DNA from: Clostridium estertheticum subsp. estertheticum
GTDB taxonomy: Bacteria > Bacillota > Clostridia > Clostridiales > Clostridiaceae
Length of the DNA: 64,000 nucleotides
Assembly: GCF_001877035.1 (NCBI RefSeq)
Contig: NZ_CP015756.1
Location: 3,091,001 to 3,155,000, forward strand
Reading direction: 5' to 3'
Shown here: piece after piece, positions 44,253 to 53,903 of the stretch
Layout of the letters: each line of letters opens with the position of its first letter
How positions within the stretch are numbered: the first letter of the stretch is position 1
Notes under the pieces: model-generated
What the model saw: the letters and a program-made list of their open reading frames with translations, nothing else
Told to the model about the DNA's origin: nothing
The model's database searches: none
Position numbers and translations under genes: made by a program

Positions 44253-44312
44253 TTTATCACCCACTTTATGTTAGTTAAATTGACAAAGATTATTATCAGC
44301 TATCACTTTCTT

Positions 44313-46322
44313 CTAAGAACTTGTACCAAGCATGGAGGAAAGTGAACTCTGTTGTGAATTCAACTTACTCATAGCTGTTTCTAATGCAGTAAACTTAGCA
44401 TAATATCTAGTTGAAGCTGCCTCAAGTTGAGCTTTGAATTTAGCAACACTTAAAGTTTTACTATATACTTGATCTGGCAGTGTATTTTTACCAGAAGTTC
44501 CTGAAGCACTATGATCATATTGCTTATTTACAAATATATTCATATACCCACTCAATGAGTAAGTACCATCATCACCAAGTCCCGGTGCTGATACATAATC
44601 TCTCATTATTGTGTCCATTTTCTTAAATATGCCATCTTCATTGTATTCTTCTGAACCTATATAGGCTTCATTGGTACCTAAAGTAGCGCTAGATGCTCCA
44701 ATAAATAATTTTTTAAACTCATCAATATTATTTGTAATGGCGTTTTTAAGTTTAGCCTCATCAGTAATTACAAGTTTACCACCATCAGTATAGTCTTTAG
44801 ATATATCTATTCCTATAGCTCCAGTACCATAAGTACCAAAATTCAAAGCAACTTTACCAGTGTTCGGTGTTGTTTTATCATAACTATTGTATACTGGCGA
44901 ATAAATTGCACCTCTTAATTGAGTCATTAAGGTACTTAAATAGTCATCTTTTCTAAGCACTCCAACCTTTGCTTTAGTTTCCCATGCTGTAATTTGACTT
45001 TCACTCATACTTGTTTTTTGTGCATCAGTTAATGGAGCATAGGCAGTATTTTTTGTTTCTGTTAATTTAGTATTAATAGTTGATATTAAAGTATTATAAT
45101 CCTCAATAAAACTTTTGATATTAGTCACTGCTGTGTCTGAATTTGCTGTTACACTTACATTAGAAGTAACCCCAGCTTTACTAACCCCTGAAAGATTATA
45201 AGTAACACCATTTACAGCGAATTGGTTAGAACTTTGAGTCGTGGTTGTAGCTGTTTGTCCAGGTTCAGTAATTGATACTATAGCATCTTTGCCTGAAACT
45301 GGAATCAAATTATCAACTATCCCCAATTTCCCTGTATTGGCACTATTTTTAATTGTCAAACTTGACGCTGAACCATAATTTTTTGATAGAAAAATTAATT
45401 TTCCAGTTGTATCATCCAAACTCATTGTAACCGCTCCACCAGTTGCACTCTTTACTTTATCCATTAAACTTTGTATGGTATCAGTAGAAGTGGCACTAAT
45501 ATTTATTGGTTTTGTTGTTGTTGCTGAGTCATAAGATAATTCAAAACTCATGGTATCAGCACCTAAATCTGTTAATTTTGAGCTTGATGAAATTTGACTA
45601 TTAATTGAAGTAATTGTACCCAATACTGCCGGACTTGCAGGCGTAGAAGAAATACTTAAACTGGCAGAGCCAGTAGTCGTAAATTTTATATGATTACCAT
45701 TTGCATCACTTACATACGATGCTGAAACTGTGCCATTTAAAGCAGTTGCCGCTATTTTACTATTAATATTTGCAACAATTTCATCTACAGCTGTTAGATT
45801 TGAATTTGTATCTGATATAGTACCTATGGCACCTAGAGTAGTATTTCCTATCTTCAATACAACTCCACTCCATGCAGATTCTTCTGCGGAGGTTTTCACA
45901 TCAACAATAGAATTTAATGAAGACCCAGAAATTTTAGCTTGCTCTGCTAATTGTTGCACCTCCACCTTATATACCCCAGCTTTAGCACTTGAACTAGGCT
46001 TTCCTGAAACAATAGTACTGTCACTATTAGTCGCCGTATTTGTATTCAAGGAATTTCCTGATGACATGTACTTACTTGAAAGTGGATCATAATACTCCTG
46101 TAATCCCTTTATTCCTTTAATAATATCCCTATAGCCTTCCTGCTTCCATGTTAATGTCTGCTTGTCTTGATTTGCCTTATCTATCTTAAGTTGATAGTTC
46201 GAAACCATAGATTTAACCACAGCATCCGTATCAATACCAGATGACATACCTGGTATCCTTAATAAACTAGCACTTGAAGTGCTACTAGTTGCGCTTGTAC
46301 TACTTGCATAAATACTTGTCAT
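44313..46322 (-). CDS. fliD: Filament cap protein FliD
   Basis: At 669 residues this is a full-length FliD. N-terminus: LLRIPGMSSGIDTDAVVKSM, then KQTLTWKQEGYRDIIKGIKG. C-terminus: KFKAQLEAASTRYYAKFTAL, then MSKLNSQQSSLSSMLGTSS. The middle is Ser/Thr-rich and variable. FliD caps the filament and guides flagellin insertion. It lies after fliS, with the fliT-like chaperone following. Confidence 0.95.
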   Translation of the reverse strand: MTSIYASSTSATSSTSSASLLRIPGMSSGIDTDAVVKSMVSNYQLKIDKANQDKQTLTWKQEGYRDIIKGIKGLQEYYDPLSSKYMSSGNSLNTNTATNSDSTIVSGKPSSSAKAGVYKVEVQQLAEQAKISGSSLNSIVDVKTSAEESAWSGVVLKIGNTTLGAIGTISDTNSNLTAVDEIVANINSKIAATALNGTVSASYVSDANGNHIKFTTTGSASLSISSTPASPAVLGTITSINSQISSSSKLTDLGADTMSFELSYDSATTTKPINISATSTDTIQSLMDKVKSATGGAVTMSLDDTTGKLIFLSKNYGSASSLTIKNSANTGKLGIVDNLIPVSGKDAIVSITEPGQTATTTTQSSNQFAVNGVTYNLSGVSKAGVTSNVSVTANSDTAVTNIKSFIEDYNTLISTINTKLTETKNTAYAPLTDAQKTSMSESQITAWETKAKVGVLRKDDYLSTLMTQLRGAIYSPVYNSYDKTTPNTGKVALNFGTYGTGAIGIDISKDYTDGGKLVITDEAKLKNAITNNIDEFKKLFIGASSATLGTNEAYIGSEEYNEDGIFKKMDTIMRDYVSAPGLGDDGTYSLSGYMNIFVNKQYDHSASGTSGKNTLPDQVYSKTLSVAKFKAQLEAASTRYYAKFTALETAMSKLNSQQSSLSSMLGTSS

Positions 46323-46340
46323 TTATAACAACCCCCTATT

Positions 46341-46730
46341 TTATTTTCCACCTTTAGATTTTTTATAAGCTTCATTCCAAGTATCGCGAACATCATCGAT
46401 TAGTGGTATTACCTCATTCATAATTTCTTCACTTTTTTTAATATTTGCATCCATAAGTCGACGAATTATAAAATCATATACTTTCATTAAGCTTTTTGCC
46501 CATTCACCACCCATTTCCACATCTAGCGTAGCCATTAGTTCGTAAAATATATTTTGAGTTTTTACAATATTTTCATGAGCCTTTTTAACATCTTTTTCTA
46601 AAATGGCCTGTTTACCTATTTTGGCAAATTTTGCAGCTCCATCTACTAACATTAAAAGCAACTGGTCCTTTGATGCAAAATTTACACTATTGCTTTTATA
46701 AGTGTTGAATGCATTACCATAAGCGTTCAT
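46341..46730 (-). CDS. fliS: Flagellin chaperone FliS
   Basis: The ATG at 46730, seven bases after GGAG, gives 129 residues. Hallmarks are NAFNTYKSNSVNFASKDQLL, MLVDGAAKFAKIGKQAILE and IRRLMDANIKKSEEIMNEVI. FliS binds the flagellin C-terminus and delivers it to FlhA. It also competes with CsrA/FliW control in Bacillus by binding flagellin. Confidence 0.95.
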   Translation of the reverse strand: MNAYGNAFNTYKSNSVNFASKDQLLLMLVDGAAKFAKIGKQAILEKDVKKAHENIVKTQNIFYELMATLDVEMGGEWAKSLMKVYDFIIRRLMDANIKKSEEIMNEVIPLIDDVRDTWNEAYKKSKGGK

Positions 46731-46748
46731 CGCCATACTCCTTCACTC

Positions 46749-47039
46749 CTACTTTTTAGTATCTATAAAATTTCCAATACTTCTTTGCTCTTTTTCTAAA
46801 GCTTCCTTAAAAACCTGCACATTATATTGTTCATTTTTAAATGCTCCAATAGTTATTTTATGTTTTTTATTATATTTTGAAATTTCACCCTTGAACTCTT
46901 CGTAGGTCTCAGAATTTTTTTTTGGATTTCTATCTTTATTTACAGCGATAGACCCTTTTCTATGAACAACACCAGATTTAGTAGTATCTTTTACTCTGCG
47001 TCTTATCTCAACATCAATTTTATTTAATTTAAATTCCAT
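46749..47039 (-). CDS. Small basic protein of the late flagellar operon, unknown
   Basis: This 96-residue basic protein (MEFKLNKIDVEIRRRVKDTT, then GVVHRKGSIAVNKDR) ends KEQRSIGNFIDTKK. It sits between flaG and fliS with a good GGGAGG ribosome binding site, and reads as a conserved operon member rather than a chance frame. I do not recognise the family. A soluble secretion or regulatory role is possible but unproven. Confidence 0.65.
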   Translation of the reverse strand: MEFKLNKIDVEIRRRVKDTTKSGVVHRKGSIAVNKDRNPKKNSETYEEFKGEISKYNKKHKITIGAFKNEQYNVQVFKEALEKEQRSIGNFIDTKK

Positions 47040-47090
47040 AATAAACCTCCCAACTTTATCCTAGTGGGTTACTCCTTTTATACTAAAAGG

Positions 47091-47438
47091 TTATGCTTTT
47101 TTATCTACTAAAACACCAGCCATTTCACACATTTTAGCTACCACATCAAGTATTTTCCTTGAGGGAATCTCTTTTATAACTTGATTAGTATCGTTATCAA
47201 CGACCTTTACAATCATTTGATTAAAAAAGTCATGTTTATCATATTGCAGATGGGTACCATCGCCCTCTAAAAATTTATTCACTTTTTTTACTGCACTCTT
47301 AATTTCATTTTCACTATTCTCATTTTCACTGAGTAAATTATCATTCTCATAAGGTTTAGAACCATTAATGTTTTCTGAGTATTTATTATAACTATTCAAA
47401 TCTATAAAATCATTTTTAATGTTACCTCCAATATCCAT
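47091..47438 (-). CDS. flaG: FlaG-family protein
   Basis: The 115-residue protein has a variable acidic N-terminal half and the FlaG C-terminal domain: YDKHDFFNQMIVKVVDNDTN, then VIKEIPSRKILDVVAKMCEM. FlaG influences filament length in several bacteria. It lies between csrA and the unknown small gene, with AAGGAG before the ATG. Confidence 0.9.
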   Translation of the reverse strand: MDIGGNIKNDFIDLNSYNKYSENINGSKPYENDNLLSENENSENEIKSAVKKVNKFLEGDGTHLQYDKHDFFNQMIVKVVDNDTNQVIKEIPSRKILDVVAKMCEMAGVLVDKKA

Positions 47439-47450
47439 TTTTCTCTCCTT

Positions 47451-47666
47451 TTATTTTTTTAACTTTTCTAACATCAATGCATCAACAACCATAGCTCTTT
47501 GATTCTCATCTATCACTTCTTTATAAAGTTCTTTTCTTAAAATGCCAATTTCTCTGGGTGCATTTATAGCAATTTTCACTGAACCATTTTCAATCTTTAC
47601 TATTGTTATTTCTACATTTTCACCTATCATCAGTGATTCACCTTTTTTCCTACCTATTACTAACAT
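47451..47666 (-). CDS. csrA: RNA-binding translational repressor CsrA
   Basis: At 71 residues it matches Csr[21 protein letters not shown], then [20 protein letters not shown]. It binds GGA-containing hairpins around ribosome binding sites. In Bacillus it represses hag translation and is antagonised by FliW. The fliW gene lies directly upstream, and GGA hairpins occur in the main flagellin leader. Confidence 0.96.
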   Translation of the reverse strand: MLVIGRKKGESLMIGENVEITIVKIENGSVKIAINAPREIGILRKELYKEVIDENQRAMVVDALMLEKLKK

Positions 47667-47709
47667 TTAGACCTCCCATCTCGCTGCTTTTTAGTAAAAA
47701 TAACAATTA

Positions 47710-48144
47710 TTATTTGCTATTCTCTTTAAATAGAGGTTCCTTTATTCTATACTTATCATTATCTAATATTAATTGTTCTCCTACTTTTTCTTTTGTATTA
47801 ATAATGATCGGAGCTTTTAAATTAGTGGTCATCTTATTTACATTTGAACTTAAAGTTACTGTAGTCAAAACCAATACTTCTTCTGGCTCTGTTATTTTAA
47901 GTTCTAATACACAGTTGTCTGGTACCTTAAATTCATACTCTTGAGATATCGTAAATGGAGATACCAAAACAAGACCTACTTCGGTATTTTCAATTGAGTG
48001 TAACACACTAAAAATGCCATTGTTTTCTATTGGGAATATTATGAATTTTTTTAACTCTTTAAACCCAGGCAGACCTTTTTTAAACTTTATAACATCTTCA
48101 TCATTATATTCTCTAACTCCATGATACTTAGTGACTAGCTCCAT
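47710..48144 (-). CDS. fliW: CsrA antagonist and flagellin sensor FliW
   Basis: The 144-residue protein has the FliW pattern: VIKFKKGLPGFKELKKFIIF, then NTEVGLVLVSPFTISQEYEF and the C-terminal TTNLKAPIIINTKEKVGEQL. FliW binds either flagellin or CsrA, coupling flagellin translation to its export. It is directly upstream of csrA and was probably transcribed with it and flgL. Confidence 0.95.
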   Translation of the reverse strand: MELVTKYHGVREYNDEDVIKFKKGLPGFKELKKFIIFPIENNGIFSVLHSIENTEVGLVLVSPFTISQEYEFKVPDNCVLELKITEPEEVLVLTTVTLSSNVNKMTTNLKAPIIINTKEKVGEQLILDNDKYRIKEPLFKENSK

Positions 48145-48249
48145 TTTTCACTTCACTCCTTTAGTAAAAAGCATTTTAACCTTAATATTCATTTTACATT
48201 TTTCTATTTAAAATTATGATTTAAATTTTTCATTATTTATATTTGTCCA

Positions 48250-49230
48250 TTATAGATAATCAAGTAATGAAGGCTGAAGTACCTTTGCACTAGTTTGAAG
48301 AGCTGCCGTGTACACAGTTTGCATTGTAGCATATTCCATTGATTTTTCTGTAATATCTATATCCTCAGTTGTGGATAAAATTTCTGTCATATTGGTGTTT
48401 TGATCTACATTTCTAGCTAAAGCACTATCCATTCTGTTTTGCTTAGCACCAACTTGCGAGCGTAATTTCAGAACATTAGTCATAAAATTTTGAATACCCT
48501 TTAAATCCGTAGTTGTTAACTCATTAACAGCAGCCGTTGTATCAGCTACATTTTTACCAGCATCGAGATTGCCTGTAATATTGGCTAAAAGACTTGTAAG
48601 ACTCTTTTCACCTCCAAAATCCACAACATCAGAAGCTGTTACATTATAATCCATAGTCACCCCTTGAGAAATTTCAACCGAAAGTTTAGCTTTTGAATTA
48701 GCTACATCTGTTACAGTTGCACTATCAGCTGTTAAACTCAACGTTGTATTATCTTTATTAGTTGTACCTGTTGCACCTGTTACAACCGCGGCAGCTGTAG
48801 GCTTATCTGTTCCTCTTGTCCCACCAAATATATATTTGCCATCAAAACTCGTGTTTAATATTTCAGAAAGTTCTGACACCCTTTGATTAATTTCATCCTT
48901 CACAGCTGTTCTTTGATTATCACCATAACCAGCATTACCCACCGAAACTAAAAGCTCTTGAATTCTAGTAGCTACTTTGCCTACGTGATCCAATGCTGTG
49001 TCTGTTACATCAAGCCAATTTGATGTATTCGAAATATTATCATTATATTGTTTATTTGCATCTATATCTGAATATATTTGCATTATCTTAGAAGCTTTAG
49101 AAGGGTCATCCGAAGCCTTTCTTATTTGCTTACCAGTAGCCATTTGAGTTTGAATCGTACTCAGATTATTTAAATTTGTTTTCATGTCCCTTAAAAAATT
49201 ATTGGATAACATTTTATTGGTTATTCTCAT
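48250..49230 (-). CDS. flgL: Hook-filament junction protein FlgL
   Basis: At 326 residues FlgL shows a flagellin-like N-terminus (MRITNKMLSNNFLRDMKTNL, then ATGKQIRKASDDPSKASKIM) and a C-terminus (MEYATMQTVYTAALQTSAKV). It joins hook and filament with FlgK, which is encoded just upstream. Confidence 0.95.
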   Translation of the reverse strand: MRITNKMLSNNFLRDMKTNLNNLSTIQTQMATGKQIRKASDDPSKASKIMQIYSDIDANKQYNDNISNTSNWLDVTDTALDHVGKVATRIQELLVSVGNAGYGDNQRTAVKDEINQRVSELSEILNTSFDGKYIFGGTRGTDKPTAAAVVTGATGTTNKDNTTLSLTADSATVTDVANSKAKLSVEISQGVTMDYNVTASDVVDFGGEKSLTSLLANITGNLDAGKNVADTTAAVNELTTTDLKGIQNFMTNVLKLRSQVGAKQNRMDSALARNVDQNTNMTEILSTTEDIDITEKSMEYATMQTVYTAALQTSAKVLQPSLLDYL

Positions 49231-49269
49231 ATATTCACTCCTTAATTAATACACTCTAAGTTCTATTGT

Positions 49270-50826
49270 TTATTTTTTTAAACCATTGACAATTAAATCT
49301 AGGAGCTCATCAACAGTTGAAATAATCTTTGCATTTGCTGCATAAGCATGTTGATATTGAATTAGATTAGCCATTTCCTCATCCAAAGATACCCCCGATA
49401 TAGAAGTTCTAGATTGCTCTAAACTCGCAAGTTGTATTTCATGATTTTTTACAGTTCTTGTGGCCTCTTGAGTCTGTATCGCTAAATCATTAACGATTTT
49501 TGTAAAATATCCCCCAATAGTCGATCCATCCGTAGCAGAACTAATAGTCAACAGTGAAGTTGTGCCCCCAGTAATAGTGTTTCCAAAACCAGCTCTAGTA
49601 GTAATCCCATCGCTATTATCTGGAATTTTGAATTTAACATCTCTAAGCTGTGCAATAGCTAATGCTCTAGTTCCGTCAGTTTTCCCTGGGTTTTCACCTG
49701 CTCCGACCTTTATTTTCGTTGTGTCAGCAATAATTATTGGATTAACTGTAATATTTCCTGCCGTAATTCCTGCTTCCCCAACAGTTGTATGATTTGTACT
49801 ATTGACAAAAAAATCATCTATCCCATCATTACTAGTAGCCGACCCATCATGCACAGCATTCACAGAAAATGCAATACTCTTAGCTAGGCTATTTAGTTTA
49901 TTCTTATATGTAGCTATATTAGTTTGTACATCCATGTAGCCCTTTAGCTCTCCTGTTGTGGGAGTATAATCAATTGGACTATGTGGCGGTATATTAACAT
50001 CATCTTTATCTATCAAAGATATTTTTTCTGTAGTTTCATCATAATAGAATCTTTTCACACCAGTATTTGAAGTTGCTTTTACAAGGTAAGTACTGTTACC
50101 ATCTTTATCAGTAACTTTTATATCCTGTCCTCCAAATGATTGTTTGTCAATTTTTATGCCAAATTTTGTGCTTAGCTGGTCTTCAAGCAAATCCCTTTTA
50201 TCCATTAAATCATTAGGCTCATTTCCACCAACCTTTACTTTTATTATTTGTTGATTTAATTCATCTACTTGATTAAGCATACTGTTTATATCTACTACAT
50301 CCTGCTTAATAACTGCATTACAGTCACCTTTTAGGGTTGATAACTGATTATAAGTGCTATTTAATTCGTCAGTTAGTGCTTTAGACTGCTGTGCAACTAC
50401 GGTTCTTGTACTTGAAAGTTCAGGGCTTGTTGATAGCGCTTGCCAAGAATCAAAGACCTTTCCTATCAATTTTGACACACCAGTCTCGCTAACTCCATTA
50501 AAAACGGTCTCAACCTTTGAAAGGAACTCTTCTTTACCCTGGTTTAATCCCAGAGCACCATTTTCATCTCTTATCTGGTAATCCAAATAACTATCTCTAA
50601 TTCTCGTTATGGATGAAATTTGTACACCAGTACCTAATTGACCTGGTCCTATAGCGTTATTCATAGATGGCATACCAAATGGTGTTGTAGTCTCCATAGT
50701 TGCTCTTTGCCTTGAATATCCGTCGGTATTAGCATTAGCTATATTATGACTTGTTACATCTATTGCTCCTTGTTGAGCGGTCAAACCTCTTACTGCTACG
50801 TTCATCGTTGAATATAATCCTGACAT
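49270..50826 (-). CDS. flgK: Hook-filament junction protein FlgK
   Basis: The 518-residue protein begins MSGLYSTMNVAVRGLTAQQG with HNIANANTDGYSRQRATMET, and ends with VSLDEEMANLIQYQHAYAAN and ISTVDELLDLIVNGLKK, the FlgK axial-protein ends. FlgK is the first junction protein added after hook completion. FlgN, its chaperone, lies directly upstream. Confidence 0.96.
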   Translation of the reverse strand: MSGLYSTMNVAVRGLTAQQGAIDVTSHNIANANTDGYSRQRATMETTTPFGMPSMNNAIGPGQLGTGVQISSITRIRDSYLDYQIRDENGALGLNQGKEEFLSKVETVFNGVSETGVSKLIGKVFDSWQALSTSPELSSTRTVVAQQSKALTDELNSTYNQLSTLKGDCNAVIKQDVVDINSMLNQVDELNQQIIKVKVGGNEPNDLMDKRDLLEDQLSTKFGIKIDKQSFGGQDIKVTDKDGNSTYLVKATSNTGVKRFYYDETTEKISLIDKDDVNIPPHSPIDYTPTTGELKGYMDVQTNIATYKNKLNSLAKSIAFSVNAVHDGSATSNDGIDDFFVNSTNHTTVGEAGITAGNITVNPIIIADTTKIKVGAGENPGKTDGTRALAIAQLRDVKFKIPDNSDGITTRAGFGNTITGGTTSLLTISSATDGSTIGGYFTKIVNDLAIQTQEATRTVKNHEIQLASLEQSRTSISGVSLDEEMANLIQYQHAYAANAKIISTVDELLDLIVNGLKK

Positions 50827-50840
50827 TATCCCACCTCCTA

Positions 50841-51251
50841 CTATTTTTTCACTTTACCGTATCCATTGTAAGTTTTTGCTTCCCTTACTGGATTTAATAC
50901 ATTTAACATTCTATTTGTAAAACTAAGTCCTTGTCTTATAAGTAACTCGTTTGTGTCCTTTTGTAATACTACAGCTTGTAATAACAATTTAATTGCATGG
51001 AAATTCTTTTCAAGTTCTGGATTTTTCGCCGCCTCAATTATTGGTCCCATAGCTTTATTCTCGGTAATTTTTCGTCGTAACACTTCCATGTGAGCTATGT
51101 TTTTATTTGCTGCTTTAATTTTATTTACGCATGCTTCCATTCCAAATATGTCATTAGTGACTATGTTTTTGTGTTGATTTTCAAGTTCTAATAAAAGAAC
51201 CTTAAGCGATTGCGTTTCGTTTATCATAACATCATTTAGTTTTTGCATCAT
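50841..51251 (-). CDS. flgN: FlgN-type chaperone for FlgK/FlgL
   Basis: This 136-residue protein is entirely helical, with LLLELENQHKNIVTNDIFGM and a C-terminal LIRQGLSFTNRMLNVLNPVR, typical of FlgN. It starts 2 bases after flgM and ends 14 bases before flgK. Two successive ATGs (51251, 51248) make the exact start uncertain. Confidence 0.88.
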   Translation of the reverse strand: MMQKLNDVMINETQSLKVLLLELENQHKNIVTNDIFGMEACVNKIKAANKNIAHMEVLRRKITENKAMGPIIEAAKNPELEKNFHAIKLLLQAVVLQKDTNELLIRQGLSFTNRMLNVLNPVREAKTYNGYGKVKK

Positions 51252-51253
51252 AA

Positions 51254-51526
51254 CTAAATATCTCTCCCCTTCATGTTATCAATAATTTTTTTAGCTACTA
51301 ATTTTGAATCCACGTTGTAGGTACCATTATTTACTTTGTCTTTTATAGCTGCTATTTCCTCATTAGAATTAACTGATTTACCATCTAATGCTAAAGCACT
51401 TAAACTTTTTCCTGCTGCTGACAACTCAATAGTATCTTTTGTCGTTTTTGTAACCTTGACCTCTGCTTTATTTGTATTCTTTTTGTAAAAATTAATCACA
51501 TTAGGTTTTACTCCATCTATTTTCAT
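51254..51526 (-). CDS. flgM: Anti-sigma-28 factor FlgM
   Basis: The ATG at 51526, about nine bases after TAGGAG, gives 90 residues. An upstream GTG touches the ribosome binding site and is unlikely. The C-terminal half (IAAIKDKVNNGTYNVDSKLV, then AKKIIDNM) is the sigma-binding FlgM motif. FlgM holds FliA until exported through the finished hook. It heads the late operon and is itself behind a sigma-28 promoter, giving feedback. Confidence 0.93.
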   Translation of the reverse strand: MKIDGVKPNVINFYKKNTNKAEVKVTKTTKDTIELSAAGKSLSALALDGKSVNSNEEIAAIKDKVNNGTYNVDSKLVAKKIIDNMKGRDI

Positions 51527-51582
51527 TTTTTTCACTCCTAGCTTTTTATATCTTTGAGCCTCTAATTTCTTATCTACTTCTA

Positions 51583-51609
51583 TTATCGTATAGAATTCTT
51601 TAAAGTTTA
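51583..51609 (-). promoter_or_regulatory. Sigma-28 promoter of the flgM operon
   Basis: TAAA-N15-TACGATAA on the minus strand, identical in -35, spacing and -10 to the main flagellin promoter. It lies about 57 bases before the flgM ATG and just after the fliY terminator. Confidence 0.82.
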
Positions 51610-51619
51610 TACGATAAAC

Positions 51620-51653
51620 AAAAAAAGGAATAAATTTTCTTTATTCCTTTTTA
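51620..51653 (-). terminator. Rho-independent terminator after fliY
   Basis: AAAAAGGAATAAA and its complement TTTATTCCTTTTT pair across a short loop followed by Ts. It separates the che-fliM-fliY operon from the flgM operon. Confidence 0.8.
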
Positions 51654-51673
51654 TATAATATGTAATTTCAGAT

Positions 51674-52915
51674 CTATTCTGTTAGAGTTTTAACTCTTTC
51701 TTCTCCACTAATTATACTAGTAATTCTAACTCCAAAATTCTCGTCTACTACTACAACTTCGCCGTATGCTACTTTTTTGCCATTTACTAATATCTCTACT
51801 GGCTCTTCCGCCAATTTATCAAGCTCAATTAAAGATCCAGTACCAAGATTTAAAATATCTCTTATATTCTTTTTAGTTTTACCAAGCACTACAGAAATTT
51901 CTAATTGAACATCTAATATTAAATCAATGTTTCTAGGATTATTATATAGTGGTGCTTTTTTTAGAGGCTGAAAAGCCGCTTTGCGAACCTCTACTTGTGG
52001 CTCTTGTCTTTCAATTGGTTTCGCATAATATTCTGGTTCTGGTGAAGCTTTCGCACTATTTGATTCATATTGTGGTACTGAATCATCAGCCTTTGGTTGT
52101 GTTTCTGGTGTTTTTGTCTCAATTGGAGGTTCAACTACTTTCGCTGGCTCCTCACTCGCTTCAGTCCCCATCATAATAGAGACTATTTTTTTAGCAGTTT
52201 CTATAGGAAGTACTTGCATTATAACACTATCAACTAATGTACCTATAGTCATTTTAAAAGCTACCTGAACGACCTGCTCATCTTCACCTATATCATCATT
52301 TAAGGGTGAAGTACCCTCATCCCATATTTTAGATTGTGGAGGTGAAATATTAACTTCCCTTGCAAACATTGTTGCCATAGATGTCGCAGCAGATCCAATC
52401 ATCTGATTCATAGCTTCTGATACTGCACTAAGTTCAATTTCTGATAGCTCTGGTTTACCTTCTATGTTACCATCTCCACCCATCATCAAACTAGCTATAA
52501 CTGCTGCATCAGTATTCTTAATTACTAAAAGGTTCCCCCCCGCAATACCACTTGTAAATTTAACGTCTAAAGCAATATTGGGGATCTCAAATGTACCTCT
52601 TAGTTGTTTGAGTGTGCTTACCGTAACTACTGGCGTTGCAATGTTAACAGGCTGGCCTACAATAGTTGAAAGTGCTGTTGATGCTGAGCCCATAGAAATA
52701 TTTCCAACTTCACCTAACAAATCTTTCTCACTATCAGTTAATTCAAATGATTCTATAGATTCAGTCTTTATATCTTTGTCCGCACTTATGTCCTTAGTAT
52801 CTACTCCCTCAGCCGAGTTCGCCTCTTTTGCAGAGTCTGTAGTTGGAGTTGAATCCGCACCGTCTCCATTTAAGAGAGCGTCGATTTCTTCTTGTGAAAG
52901 AAAGCCGTTACTCAT
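51674..52915 (-). CDS. fliY: Motor switch phosphatase FliY
   Basis: The ATG at 52915 gives 413 residues starting MSNGFLSQEEIDALLNG, a CheY-binding-like N-terminus. A CheC/CheX-type domain follows (LGEVGNISMGSASTALSTIV, SEAMNQMIGSAATSMATMFA). A Pro/Glu-rich linker leads to a C-terminal SpoA/FliN domain (LDVQLEISVVLGKTKKNIRD). FliY replaces FliN in Gram-positive motors and dephosphorylates CheY-P. It overlaps fliM by 8 bases. An in-frame ATG at 52927 is less well placed. Confidence 0.95.
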   Translation of the reverse strand: MSNGFLSQEEIDALLNGDGADSTPTTDSAKEANSAEGVDTKDISADKDIKTESIESFELTDSEKDLLGEVGNISMGSASTALSTIVGQPVNIATPVVTVSTLKQLRGTFEIPNIALDVKFTSGIAGGNLLVIKNTDAAVIASLMMGGDGNIEGKPELSEIELSAVSEAMNQMIGSAATSMATMFAREVNISPPQSKIWDEGTSPLNDDIGEDEQVVQVAFKMTIGTLVDSVIMQVLPIETAKKIVSIMMGTEASEEPAKVVEPPIETKTPETQPKADDSVPQYESNSAKASPEPEYYAKPIERQEPQVEVRKAAFQPLKKAPLYNNPRNIDLILDVQLEISVVLGKTKKNIRDILNLGTGSLIELDKLAEEPVEILVNGKKVAYGEVVVVDENFGVRITSIISGEERVKTLTE

Positions 52916-53903
52916 AATTTTCCACATCCTTATCTATTATATCTATTATCTCAATTCCCCTGTTTTTGCCTATAGTACCAGGTTTGCCAGTATAACATAA
53001 ATGATCTTCAACAAATAGATTAACTTGGCTATCACTTGAATTATCAAGAGTTATTACATCACCTTCAGTTAATTGCAGAAACTCATCTACTGTAATATTA
53101 GTGCTACCTAGTATTCCAGTCATTGGAACACTTACTATATTTAATCTACTTTTTAATCTATTTCTAGATTCATTTACAACTTCTTCATCATTTTCTCTAA
53201 ACCAATATTGAACAACCAGTTTATCAAGTACTTTTTCAATACTTAAATAAGGTATACACATATTTATAAATGTAGTGTTTTTACCCATTTCTACGGAAAA
53301 AGTAATTAAAGCAACTGGTTCATTTGGTGCTAGTGTTTGATTAAGTGATGGATTAGTTTCTAATGCCTCAATCTCTGGTTCTACGTCCAAAACATCTTCC
53401 CAAGCAAGTTTCAAGTTAGCTATAAGTCCTGCATTAACATTTCGTAATATGTTTTTATCTATATCAGAAAATTCCTTATTTGCAACCTTCCTATTCCCCA
53501 TTCCACCTAAGAGTATATCAATCACTTGAAAAGAAAATTGAGGATTAGTTTCAAATAATATAGAGCCACTTAAAGGTGGCATCTTAAATATAGTTAAGAT
53601 AGTAGGATTAGGAATTGAATGAATAAATTCCTCATATGTTATTTGCTGAATACTTTCAATTTGAATCTTTACATTATTTCTTAGCTGTGCAGATAAATAA
53701 CTTGATATTATTCTTCCATAATTATCATGAATTAACTCAAGCGTTCTCAAATGATCTTTTGAGAACTTTTGAGGACTCTTAAAATCATATAATTTAACTT
53801 TATGCTTTTCTTCTTCATTTGGAATCTGATCTGGCTCTATTTCCCCAGAAGATAGGGCAGATAGAAGTGAATCTATTTCACTTTGTGATAATACCTCTGC
53901 CAT
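52908..53903 (-). CDS. fliM: Motor switch protein FliM
   Basis: At 331 residues FliM has the N-terminal CheY-binding peptide MAEVLSQSEIDSLLSAL, the central CheC-like domain (LRTLELIHDNYGRIISSYLS, then GGMGNRKVANKEFSDIDK) and a C-terminal SpoA domain (VPMTGILGSTNITVDEFLQL). It forms the C-ring with FliG and FliY and binds CheY-P. Confidence 0.96.
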   Translation of the reverse strand: MAEVLSQSEIDSLLSALSSGEIEPDQIPNEEEKHKVKLYDFKSPQKFSKDHLRTLELIHDNYGRIISSYLSAQLRNNVKIQIESIQQITYEEFIHSIPNPTILTIFKMPPLSGSILFETNPQFSFQVIDILLGGMGNRKVANKEFSDIDKNILRNVNAGLIANLKLAWEDVLDVEPEIEALETNPSLNQTLAPNEPVALITFSVEMGKNTTFINMCIPYLSIEKVLDKLVVQYWFRENDEEVVNESRNRLKSRLNIVSVPMTGILGSTNITVDEFLQLTEGDVITLDNSSDSQVNLFVEDHLCYTGKPGTIGKNRGIEIIDIIDKDVENYE

